In this document: positions 1-9,420 of the stretch, in pieces
How positions within the stretch are numbered: position 1 is the first letter of the stretch
How the letters are laid out: each line of letters starts with the position of its first letter
Assembly (NCBI GenBank): GCA_037126765.1
Contig: JBBCBC010000031.1
Span: 4,969,638 to 5,033,637 of the forward strand
DNA: 64,000 nucleotides
Direction of reading: 5' to 3'
From: Stenogyne calaminthoides
Taxonomy: Eukaryota > Streptophyta > Magnoliopsida > Lamiales > Lamiaceae
Position numbers and translations under genes: made by a program
Notes under the pieces: generated by a model
Database searches by the model: none
Seen by the model: the letters and a program-made list of their open reading frames with translations, nothing else
What the model was told of the DNA's origin: nothing

Positions 1-398
1 GTGTTTGAAGATAAAAGCTTTTGGAATCGGGCTTTGAAAGAATTTCTTCAATAGATATAGGATTTTGATTTATTGAAAATCGCATAGATGAAAAAAATCG
101 ATGGTTGAGATTAAGAACCGACTAAATCGGGTATATGAAAGGACGATTTCACAAATATAACGCCGCCAATTTATCCCTATTGGTGATTAATGAACAGTGC
201 ATTAAATTATTGTTCCTGCAGACCATTGACTTTCTTCGTGTATTTCAAAGGTCCCGCCCAAATATTCCTTTAGGTGTTATGTTATTTATTGCCAATGATT
301 ACTGAGATTCAGTTAGACAATAAATGTGTTGCATGAGTCAATACTTCTTCAGACTAATTTCCTCCATCAGTCTTACTGAGTTTTGACCTTGATAAAAT

Positions 399-535
399 GT
401 CAGTATAATACTGAGTATTGAAAGAGGTCAGTATAATACTGAGTACTGATCTTGATAACAGGTCAGTATAATACTGAGTACTGGTCTTGATAACAGGTCA
501 GTATAATACTGAGTACTGATCTTCAGAATAACTGA
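399..535. repeat. Short tandem repeat, 28-35 bp period
   Basis: Four successive copies of a unit beginning gtcagtataatactgagta start at 399, 427, 462 and 497, spaced 28, 35 and 35 bp. They lie in the pol-ORF3 spacer of element E. The matching spacer in element C has no such expansion, so the array arose in this copy. Confidence 0.8.
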
Positions 536-642
536 GTTTCCCAAGACTCAGTGTTCAGTACTCTCAATTTTATCCTGAGTTTTTCAGTGAAAACCTGAGA
601 AAACTTCATGCATCTGAAAACCTTCAATTTTTCAGATTTGCT

Positions 643-831
643 TTATTCGCCTGGATCCAACATACCTAATTCAACTGATAGTCCCTGAAATCTTGATTCA
701 GCCAAAGGTTTAGTCAAGATATCAGCTCTCTGTTTATCAGTATGAAGTTTCTCTATTCTGATATCTTTCTTTTCAACATGATCTCTGATGAAGTGATGTC
801 TGATATCAACATGCTTACATCTGGTGTGCAA
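643..831 (-). pseudogene. pol: Copia pol, RNase H C-terminal remnant
   Basis: About 62 codons read on the minus strand without interruption. They match the C-terminal end of the pol products in elements A, B and C: HTRCKHVDIRHHFI, then the HTDKQRADILTKPLAES motif that ends plant copia RNase H domains, then LSVELGMLDPGE and a stop. Everything upstream of this tail (protease, integrase, reverse transcriptase) is missing, so it is a truncated relic and cannot act as an enzyme. The break at 831 coincides with the end of element E. Confidence 0.85.
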
Positions 832-898
832 TCAGAAGTTTTATCATACTAAATCTTGCAAGTGGAATTTGTTTCCGGTATGGATAATAATGTTGAGT

Positions 899-2257
899 TG
901 TTCTTACTCCAAGGAAAAAAATATTAATTAATATAAAGCTTTTCAGTGACTTGAATTAATTAATGGACTGGATAATCTTAAATACGGAAAATAATAACCG
1001 AGAGCCATATTACAGTAATATGGGTTAAGATGGATAGTGCAATATTAATTATGTAGTGGGATTAATTATTATTAATGAGCTTGGATAATATTGTGGCTCA
1101 ATATTGATAATTTATGGTCCATTGGAAGGTCAAATCATAATTCTCCTGAAGGCCCCTTTAGTAGCCCAAAGATAAAGTCCAATAACTGAAAAAGGTGATT
1201 AAAATAAAAGAAATATTGTTGCCTAATTATTTCCTATTTTTTTCGAAAATATTAAGGAAGAGAGAGAAAAGATTTTCTTGATTTTCTTGGAAAGATTTTA
1301 TGGAATAAGTATTCTTGGAATACAAGTTTATCCCATAAATTCAAGAAAAGTCAAAGATCTTATTTCTTCTCTATTAATGCCAAATTTTCGAAAATCTTAA
1401 TTATATAGGAGGAAGAGATATTTTGTGATTATTATGGAAATATAATATATGAGATATATTCAAGATTGTATCTTGAATAGATACAAAGAAATTTCCTAAC
1501 CCTAATAATACATGAAATTCCCCCCCCCCCCCGGTCTATATATAGACGATGAATTTATCATCCCCAAAATAATTCAATGTGTTGGAAAAATTAGAAATCC
1601 ACAAAGGTGGTGTAACATAAATTTTCTTTTTGCCTTTTGTTAATTGTTCGTGAGCATCCTACCACCGGATTATCAGACAAGGACGTGGGAATACTAAAGA
1701 AGGACTTTTGGTTTGTTCGTTGAACGGGTAATCATCTTCTCTACGTTGAATCCCCACTATCTAGGCCGAAAGGTCCTGAGTTCGAGACACCCAAGTTACA
1801 TTATAAGACCATTCCAATTAAATTTGGAATAAATTTTTTGACTGGTTTTTAGCTGCGGTCTCTGCTGGTGTTTTGGGCTTGTCTTGTTTAGGATTTGTGC
1901 TTGGAAGCCTTTTGGCTTATTTTTGGGCCGCGTGTTTGGCCTTTGTAGAGGGTATTTTTGGGCTGGCCTCTTTTTCGTTGTAGCAGCCTTTTTTTTATTT
2001 TTTTTTCTTTTTTCTTTTTTCTTTTAATAAGATCTTGATTCTCTACGTTGAATCCGCCAAAAAGGTACGCCTTACGTAACTCCTAGAAATCCGTATGTGT
2101 AGGATTTACAAGGCTTTTTATATGCATGATATGTTGTTGTGATTTAATTGATTATTTAAATTAATATAGGATTAATTAATGCTAGTAATAATTAAATTAA
2201 TTTAAATTTATATTTAAATTTCACCTCGAATAGATCCGGGCACCCTATTTCCCAACA
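899..2257. mobile_element. Solo LTR with 5-bp target-site duplication
   Basis: The block starts TGTTCTTACTCC and ends CCCAACA. It is flanked by the identical 5-mer tgagt at 894-898 and 2258-2262. It has no coding sequence or internal domain, so it is a solo LTR left by recombination between two LTRs. It holds a 14-bp palindrome with a TATA box (gtctatatatagac, 1534-1547) and a run of 13 C just before it (1520-1532). Because the TATA palindrome reads equally on both strands, I cannot fix the orientation. The family is not recognised; no second copy is in the window. Confidence 0.8.
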
Positions 2258-2262
2258 TGAGT

Positions 2263-2728
2263 CTCATGTTGAACTTCCTCAGGATTTCAAAAAGCTTGGG
2301 CAAGGTGGGCGAGGTGATCCTCCTTTTTCAAACTTTTGACGACTATGTAGTCCACATAAACTTCTACAGATTTACTGATTTGATCCGCAAACATGTGGTT
2401 AACTAACCTCTGATAAATCGCCCCTGCATTCTTCAAACGAAAAGGTATTCTTTTCCAACAGTAAAGGTTTTTCTCTGTCAGGAATGAAGTATGGTGTCAA
2501 TCTGGTTCGTGCATTGCTATCTGATGATAGCCTACAAAGGCATCCATGAATGACATCATCTCGTGACAAGTTGTGTTGTCTATCAAGTGGTCGTTGTGTG
2601 GCATAGAAAAGAAGTCTTTTGGGCATGCCTCGTTTAGGTCGGTGAAGTCGGTACAAATTTGCCAGGTACCGTTTGACTTCTTCACCAAGACTGCATTGGC
2701 AACCCATTGTTGTCCAAAACTTCTTCAC
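2263..2728 (-). pseudogene. pol: Ty3-gypsy (Tat-type) reverse transcriptase remnant
   Basis: On the minus strand, two overlapping frames give the RT core of Tat/Ogre-like gypsy elements: KKSNGTWQICTDFTDLNEACP, then SFMDAFVGYHQIAM, then the catalytic box near 2347-2358. That box reads YVDY instead of YVDD, so the second catalytic aspartate is lost. At least one frameshift separates the segments. The domain is cut at its left end by the solo LTR that inserted at the tgagt target. It is a dead relic. Confidence 0.8.
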
Positions 2729-2828
2729 TTCTTCAGCAAGTGCCTCATATTTCTCTGGGCCAAATTTTTTGCCTTTTCTGGGCTATCGGCCTTCGAGTTG
2801 GATCGATATGTGATCGGTGACTTGCGAC

Positions 2829-3478
2829 TTATGGGTCGATGCCGACCATATCCTTGTGTGACCATGCGAAAATGTCCATGTTCTTTTTGAGAAAGCCGAT
2901 GACTTCCCCCTTCAGGTCTCCAGGTATCTTGGAGCCTATTATGACCTCCAAATCTGGCCGAGTTGAATCTACTTTGACTTTCTCCAGTTCTTCCCCCGGG
3001 ATGGCTCTTCGACCATCTTGACGGGGATCATTGATTTCAGCCTCTAGCAAAAGCTCTTCAAGTTCAGGACCCATTCTTGGATCGAGGTCGTCATGGCTTC
3101 TCTTCTTGTTTGTCTTTTCAGTGTTCCATTCGTTACATTGTATTTCACTATCTATTACAAGTATTTGTTTACTAGATTTTAATGCCGAATTGAAACGAGA
3201 CGAAGAATAAACCAAACAACCTCTTGCATCCACCTGGTCACCCTTAACAGTACCGACTAGCCCACTTTTAGTGAGGAATTTTACACAAAAATAAAAGGTT
3301 GACGACACAGCCTCGAACTCATGCTCAAAAGGCCTCCCGAGAAACCCATTATAGGAACTCAGAAGGTCGATTACAAGGAAATTCAAAAGTTTAGTAGCCA
3401 TAACCTTATCATCTAGGGTAGACACTGGCTCGACAGCTAGACGGATCATGCCAAACGGCTTCACAGTTGCATCCCCGA
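2829..3478 (-). pseudogene. pol: Ty3-gypsy (Tat-type) protease to RT linker remnant
   Basis: A minus-strand reading frame of about 215 codons. It contains FLVIDLLSSYNGFLGRP, typical of the protease region of Tat gypsy elements, then an acidic linker, then FLKKNMDIFAWSHKDMVGIDP, which in this lineage leads into the RT domain. It continues into the RT remnant to the left after frame breaks. The frame nominally runs past 3478, but there the sequence changes to the TG-start of the Tekay-like LTR, so the gypsy coding match ends at 3478. Gag and the upstream part are absent. Confidence 0.75.
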
Positions 3479-5219
3479 TGTAATAACCCAAAACCAAAAA
3501 TTAAGGTTTAATTCATAATCAAATAATTATTAAGTTAAATGAGTTAACAAATCATATTTTGTGCGAAAATTTACGATTCGATTAATAAATAAATAATAGA
3601 AGTCATTAATGATAAAATAAAATATCTTTTGAAACCCTAAATATGCCTGATTTTATCGCGTTGTTAATTTAATTTTTCGAAGCCAAAACTCGTAAAAAAA
3701 ATACTAAAATTCAACGACGTGATCCGTATCCCTCCTAATGAGTGGGACTATCAAATGATGGTCCCTTAATATCAATAAAATCGGCCCAATTGAGCTGAAA
3801 TCTTCCAAGAATCTCTACTATCTAATAACTTGTGTTTCATAGTGCAAAAAAAATACTATTCTAGTAAGTACACACCGTGCTATCTTTCCCAACACTCCAC
3901 TCCACCTTTGTCCTTCACTCCATCATCAGCCGTGTCCTTCATTCCTCTCCCCCTTCAGCTGATATTTATTCACAGGAATCCTCCCCACTTGTATTTTGGG
4001 GTTGTAAGTAACAAAAGAAAAAAAGAGAGAAAAGGAGAAGAGAGTGAAGGGGAGATAGGAGAAAGACTTTTGCCCCTTCTCCTTTATAAATTTTGTCCAC
4101 CATCACCACCAAGCTAAGGAAAAGCTTTTCTTCCACCCTTTTAAGCTAAAAGAAAGATCTTTTCAAGTTTCAAACAAGAAACATTAAGGTAATGATAAAA
4201 AACCTACACTTTCTTGAAGATAAATAGATAAATATTTGTGTTTAATTATTAAATTTTGAAATGACATGTTTATGAGCCTCTTATACCCCAATAAGCTTGT
4301 TTGTATGTATGTAAATGTTTGGGTTTGATATCTTGTGTTTTGAAATATGAATGTAGTGAAGAAGTGTTACTTTGGTTAAATAGTTTTCGAAAAAAAAAAA
4401 ATAGTTTCTGGACAAAGTTTGAATCACGTTTTCAACCATGTTTAGATGTTTTAAAATCATGGGAAAAATATTGTGTTGTAGTATTACTAGTCTAGAACAA
4501 CATACTAAAATTTTGTAATGATTGAAATAGTCGTTTGGGAGAAACAATTCTTGGAAGTTGATATGTTAAAAATTGAACTAAAATGGGAACAGTCAATTCG
4601 ATGATCCTTTCACCCAAACTTTAATGTTGATAAATATCTAAAAAATTTATAAAGTGTCCACTATATAGTTTTGTATTACATACTAAAATTTTGTTGCTTT
4701 TTGTTAAGCCATTTGGTAGTATTAAATCTTTCAATTTGAATGTTCAATACCTTTGATTTGCAGAACTGTCAGTTTATATAATTTTATTAAATTGTTTAGA
4801 TTCGTGATAAAATCATGAAAAAATTAATTAAATAACCTAAATAGAGTTTAGTATAATATATAAAATTTTTGAACCTTTATGATAAATCCAATATTATAAA
4901 TGGAATTTTATTTATAACTAGTACAGTTTTGATAATTTGTGTAACTAGATAGTTTTTCAAAAAAATTGGGAACAATTGATAAAAATATCAGCTAGTTCCC
5001 TTAATAAACTTTGTTCTATGCTAATAGTAGTATAACACATATTAATGTAATAAATGTTCAATTAGTATAAGTATTTTATTTCGATTTTATAAGTGATAAT
5101 GATGAAATAGCATATTTGTGTTAATGTTCTAGAAATATGACTACAATTATCATATTTTAATCAATATCTTTGACTACAATTTTACAATTCCATATTCTAT
5201 ATGTAGTTTGGTGCATAAG
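3479..5219 (+). repeat. Tekay-like 5' LTR, left part
   Basis: The first 390 bases match the 3' LTR at 35939-36390, apart from a gap of about 65 bases near 3570. The rest (3870-5219) is AT-rich and has no match in the shortened 3' LTR. A TATA-like tttataaat near 4083 follows a purine-rich stretch and could be the promoter. Small open frames here (for example 3830-4117) have no recognisable product. The LTR continues at 33154. Confidence 0.65.
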
Positions 5220-5883
5220 TGTTGGGAGATGAATTTAATATAAGAAATTTTGATTAGATCCCATAACCCCTGAGTATGACATGTATTAGGACATCTTGGT
5301 AGAATAGGACTCATGTTTCAAATAATTAGCATTTTAGAAGATCTGCATCATGTATAGTCAGTAGATTTAGATCAGGATAGGTCAGTGAAGCCTTGAAGTC
5401 TCAAAAGACCTGAAGACTCAGATGATCCTGAAGACCTGAAGATCTTGAAGACCGAAGATCCTGAAGATGTTATGTACTGAAGTATAAGATCCTGAACGAC
5501 TATTTTATAAATAGTGTTATGTTCAATCTTAGTACAAACAAAGAGAATGTTATGCATTCGTAGGCTTTAACGAATGTATCAGTTTAGTGGAGTTGACAAA
5601 AAAGAGTCGTTTGTTTATCTCTGATCAAAGGAATATTTCGACCAATGAGGAGGCGACAACAGTGTACTTTATTGACACTGAAAATGACATGCCACTAAGG
5701 AAATGTCAGGACTGATATCTTCCAGTCTACAGAACCAAGTGATTGGCTGCTTAGCTAAGTATTACCCAAACCATGCAAGGGCACGTTCAAACCCTAATGT
5801 AGCTGTTTATCACTAACCAAAAGAGGAAACCCTTGAAGCTATCTCTCCAACGGATAGTTTTTCAAGAGTGACTCTTAGATTTG

Positions 5884-5893
5884 CCTATAAATA
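5884..5893 (+). promoter_or_regulatory. LTR TATA box (element A)
   Basis: CTATAAATAC lies 35 bases before the conserved ggttacgggaaat block and is the same in B and C. It is the likely polymerase II promoter of the genomic RNA. In the 3' LTR of A it is degraded to GTATAAATAT (17705). Confidence 0.75.
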
Positions 5894-6820
5894 CCGAAGG
5901 CCTTGCACTCATTCAAGGTTACGGGAAATCAAGCAACTCCAGAGCTCATTCATATTCTTACACTCATTGAAGCACTCGAAAACCCTAAAGATTTCCCAAG
6001 TGTTTCACCTTGAAGAGAGCTCACACACTAAGCCTAGTTTTGTTAAAGATCCAAAGCTTAGTAGAGATATCCTAGTCTTTTGCTATTGCTCTTATTGTAA
6101 AGGATATCTCACCCTAGTTGGAAACCAAACCAAAACCCAAACCCTAAGTATTAGGTAGTTTGTGTAGTTGTTGTTTGGAAGTTGAGAGAGTTGTAAAAGT
6201 TAGTAAGCTGCGTTGTTCAGTCTGAAAGCTTGAGAGAGTAGTAGTTCTGAGAACTTAGGAAATAGATCCTAGGGATCAGATTGTCTTTGAGAGGTGATTT
6301 GGTCATTGTACCTTGGCACTCTAACCAAGCAGATTCCTGAAGTGTTTAAAGAATCCCCCTGAGGATCAGGGAGAGTGGATGTAGGAGCTTGAGTCTCTGA
6401 ACCACTATAAGTTTAATGTGTTATTTGCTTTCTGTACAGCATTTGCCTGTTTGCATATTTCATTGAAAGCACTAAACGTTTTCTTACTCAGTTGGAATCA
6501 ATCCACTGAACTTGCATTAAACTGGTCACAACCTTAATCACTGTTTCATAAGGAAAAGGTATTTTCAGCAAAGTAAAACGAGTATAAACTTAGGGCCTAC
6601 ACTTTCCTCACCTTAGTCATCTAGTATAGATAGCTATCAAACTGAACAACTCTTCTGAGTATTTAGTAAGACTGTTATCTGTGACAAGCAACTCAGGATC
6701 ACTTGTGCTAATCTAAAGGACTGAAAGCTGCTCAGGGTTATTGTCTCAGTAGACTTTGACTTAGGGTGAGAAAACCTGACTCACTGATCAGCAAGGTTTT
6801 AAAGTTGAAAAAATTACTAT

Positions 6821-6850
6821 ACACGTGTATTCCTCTCCCCATACACGTGT
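6821..6850 (+). repeat. ACACGTGTAT inverted repeat in LTR
   Basis: Two perfect 10-base arms (6821-6830 and 6841-6850) flank a pyrimidine loop, 26 bases before the primer binding site. Each arm contains the self-complementary ACACGTGT. Conserved in both LTRs of B and in C. Confidence 0.85.
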
Positions 6851-6875
6851 GTGACTCGCACTTGGGACCAACAAG

Positions 6876-6893
6876 TGGTATCAGAGTAGTGGT
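6876..6893 (+). other. Primer binding site (tRNA-iMet), element A
   Basis: TGGTATCAGAGTAGTGGT begins two bases after the LTR end. It is complementary to the 3' end of plant initiator methionine tRNA, the usual primer of copia elements, with one C-to-T change at GAGC. Confidence 0.9.
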
Positions 6894-6995
6894 TCAACTG
6901 ACCACTTGCTTTGGTAGCCATAGTCTTGTTTGATGAAAGACTTTGGTGGTCTACTGAATAGATCTTGTTGCTGATATCTTACAAGGTTGATCACT

Positions 6996-9406
6996 ATGCC
7001 TTCTAAGAAGCTACTTATGTTCTCTGTTGAGAATTATGACTTATGGAGACTACGAATGCAGGCACATCTGTACTCTAAACATGAAAGAATGTGGAGAGTT
7101 GTGTCTCAAGGACCATTTATGTATACTGTTGTGAATCCCAGAAATACTGATGCTGAGAAAGAGGATACCAGAGATGAATTTCCTAAGACTGATGATCAGC
7201 TTACTCCAGAAGAGAGAAAGTTGGTTAACTTAGACTATATTGCTAAGGATATAACACTATTGATGATGGTGTTATGGGAATGATTTCTCACTGTGAAACT
7301 CCCAAAGAAATATGGGACACACTTGAAATAATGTGTTAGGGCCCTGATCATATCAAAGAAAACAAACTATCTATAGCCATTGCAAAGTTTGATGGCTTTG
7401 AAATGGAAGATGGCAAATCTATTGAAAGACTTGAGGTCAGATTCACTAGCATCATGAATGATTTGAGTGCACTTGGAAAAAGATATCAAACGAGAGAAAT
7501 TGCACTGAAAATCCTTAGACGACTCACTAAAAAATGAGACATACATGCTATGGTGATTGAGAACACCAAAGATATTTCATCTATGCCATATCAACAAGTT
7601 TTCTCTGAACTGAAAGCTTATGAGTTTGTGATTGATAAGAAACCTAAGAAAATTGATAGCAAAGATGAATCTTCATCTAACAAAAATGTGGCATTTAAGG
7701 CCAAGGATAAAGTCTATAAAGCTAAAGAGCCTGAAAACCCACCTGCCAAAGATCAGGATGAAAAAGATGAAATATATGCCCTGATGGCAAGGAGGTTTGA
7801 AAGACTCAATAACAGATTTGTAAAGTATAAAAGGTATTATAAGGATACCAGGTACAGGAATAGGAACAACTTAGAAACTGAGGACAAAACTGCTGACAAG
7901 AAGAAAGACCACAAAGCTTAAGGCTACTCATCCCGGAAAAAGGACTCCAAATCTAAGGAAGAAAGTGATCAGGATGATTATACCAACAGATGCTACAACT
8001 ATAAGAAGAAAGGTCACTTCCAGTATGACTGTCCTGAGTTAAGTTCCAATGAGAGAAAGGAAAGACAAGCAAAGAGAGACAAGAAGTACTCTAGAAAAAA
8101 GGCAATGGTTGCTGAGGAAAAATATGCTGAAGAGGAAGGTTCAAGTTCCTCAGAAGAAATGTTCTCAGATAGTGACAGTGATGATGTGTGCCTTGTTGCT
8201 ATTGAGGAGGTAAATTCGTCTATCTCTGTTGCTGCTCCTAGATAAGCACCTGAGTTTTCAAGTTCTTCTGTAAACAGTAATTTTGATCTGATGGGTTCTT
8301 TTGAGAGCCTGATGAAAGATTATTCCGTGCTACAAGAACTGTTCATTGAAACTCAAGAGTAGAATGAGGAATTGATTGCTGATAATCTAAAGAGGAAAAA
8401 CTCTAATATTGCTGAGATCACTTTTCAATTGATGGGAGTTACTGATGAACTGGATGTTCTGAAAAGTACAACTCTTAGAGAAAGAGAAGCTGATAGTTGT
8501 CTTGAATGGAAAATTAGAGAAATCCACTGAGGAGAATAACCTAATCAAAACCGAATTCAATGACCTCTTTGAGAAACATGAAACTCTAAAGAAATGTGAA
8601 GATAGTCTGCGGAGAAAGTTAGCTCTATTGAATTCTGCATCTAGTGCAATAGATGAAATTCAGAGTTATCAAAGACTTGTAACTATAAAAACTGGATTGG
8701 GTTACATTCCAGGGGGAACTTCACAAGGTCAACTTAATGCTGCTTCAACTAATGACACTGAGATGTTTTTGTTAAACCCGCGGTTCGTACTGATCTTCTT
8801 ATTGAAGAACAACCACGAGTTTTTGACAAGGGTAAAGGACCTATGGTTTCAGAGAACCTGAAGGTTCAGAGTGGAAAGCCCAAACCTCGAGAAAAGGCTA
8901 GAAACCCTGAACACTCAGTAGGAAATCCTCAGGCTAGTACTTCAAGGTCTCAGGCCAAGAATACTACCTTGAAGAAATTTGCACTGAAACCACAGAGGAA
9001 TTTTCAGCAGAGAAACACTCAGTAGAGACATTGTCAGTTGAAAAGACCAAGTCCTCAGAACACTAAAAGACCCCAACTTCAGTACAGAAGAAACAAACCC
9101 CACTTGCCTAAGGGTAAAGGTCCTCTAAACCCAAGTCAGCAGAAACCTAGACCAGCTGCACCAAGGCCAAAGTATCTGAACAAGAAGCCTGAACCCAAGA
9201 AGAACTTTAAGGCTCATGTTCATGCTAAGACTGGCACTCATACACAGGATACTGCTAAGGCACCAAAAGTGGTGAATGTGTATGTAGATATTTATGGAAG
9301 ACAAATTAGCCACTCTAAAGTGATTAGAGTTGTGAGGAAGATTTTGATTCCAAAAGGTACAGCTAACCTGGTAGGACCCTACACCAAATAGGTACCTAAG
9401 GCCTGA
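6996..9406 (+). pseudogene. gag: SIRE gag, decayed (element A)
   Basis: Capsid/nucleocapsid polyprotein that would form the cytoplasmic virus-like particle. ATG at 6996 (MPSKKLLMFSVENYDLW) aligns with the starts in B and C. The UBN2-type gag region spans about 7200-7640. A zinc knuckle at 7991-8032 has its second Cys changed to Tyr. Then come a Lys/Glu-rich coiled-coil region (about 8280-8660) and a basic tail ending GPYTK. It is disrupted by a frameshift near 7250 and by stops at about 7337, 7535, 7919, 8359 and 9389 (TGG to TAG). The ancestral stop is TGA at 9404-9406. Confidence 0.85.
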
Positions 9407-9420
9407 TTTATGTTTTAGGT
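9407..9420 (+). promoter_or_regulatory. Splice-acceptor-like site between gag and pol (A)
   Basis: Directly after the gag TGA comes a T-rich run ending TTTTAG|GT (AG at 9417-9418). An equivalent YAG|G occurs at this point in C and D and, allowing for the CAG corruption, in B. The TAG is also an in-frame stop, four codons after the TGA. Whether splicing or stop readthrough is used cannot be told from sequence. Confidence 0.4.

Larger units (their letters stand above)
1..832 (-). mobile_element. SIRE-type Ty1-copia fragment (element E)
   Basis: Read on the minus strand, this piece runs from the last part of the pol RNase H domain through the spacer that in the other SIRE copies lies between pol and ORF3. 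The spacer closely matches the one in element C (about 60060-60420), including the CCAAT/TTGGCGG stretch, the TCAACC motif and a TATA-like site. The copy breaks off at about 832, inside RNase H. On the left it runs out of the window just before ORF3 would start. I infer that the rest of the element, with ORF3, lies to the left. Confidence 0.8.
5220..6873 (+). repeat. SIRE element A 5' LTR
   Basis: A 1,654-bp LTR from TGTTGGGAGATG to GGGACCAACA, with a 6-bp terminal inverted repeat. U3 is rich in gaagactcag-like units. A TATA box lies at 5884-5893, the conserved ggttacgggaaat block follows about 35 bases later, and an ACACGTGTAT inverted repeat lies just before the end. It matches the copy at 17041. 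Confidence 0.9.

Noticed and set aside
427..535. CRISPR-like array of direct repeats
   Set aside because: Repeats are directly adjacent without unique spacers, in a plant retroelement; it is a short tandem repeat.
1520..1532. Run of 13 C as a biological signal
   Set aside because: Homopolymer of uncertain length next to a TATA palindrome; it is likely unstable or miscalled.
3830..4117. Open frame of 95 codons that might be a host gene
   Set aside because: Low-complexity Ser/Pro and Lys/Glu composition, no recognisable domain, and it lies inside the Tekay-like LTR.
5215..5219. Target-site duplication of element A (ataag)
   Set aside because: The right flank after 33153 is ctgcg; no matching 5-mer is present.
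6876..6893. tRNA gene
   Set aside because: Only the short complement of the initiator tRNA 3' end is present, as expected for a primer binding site.
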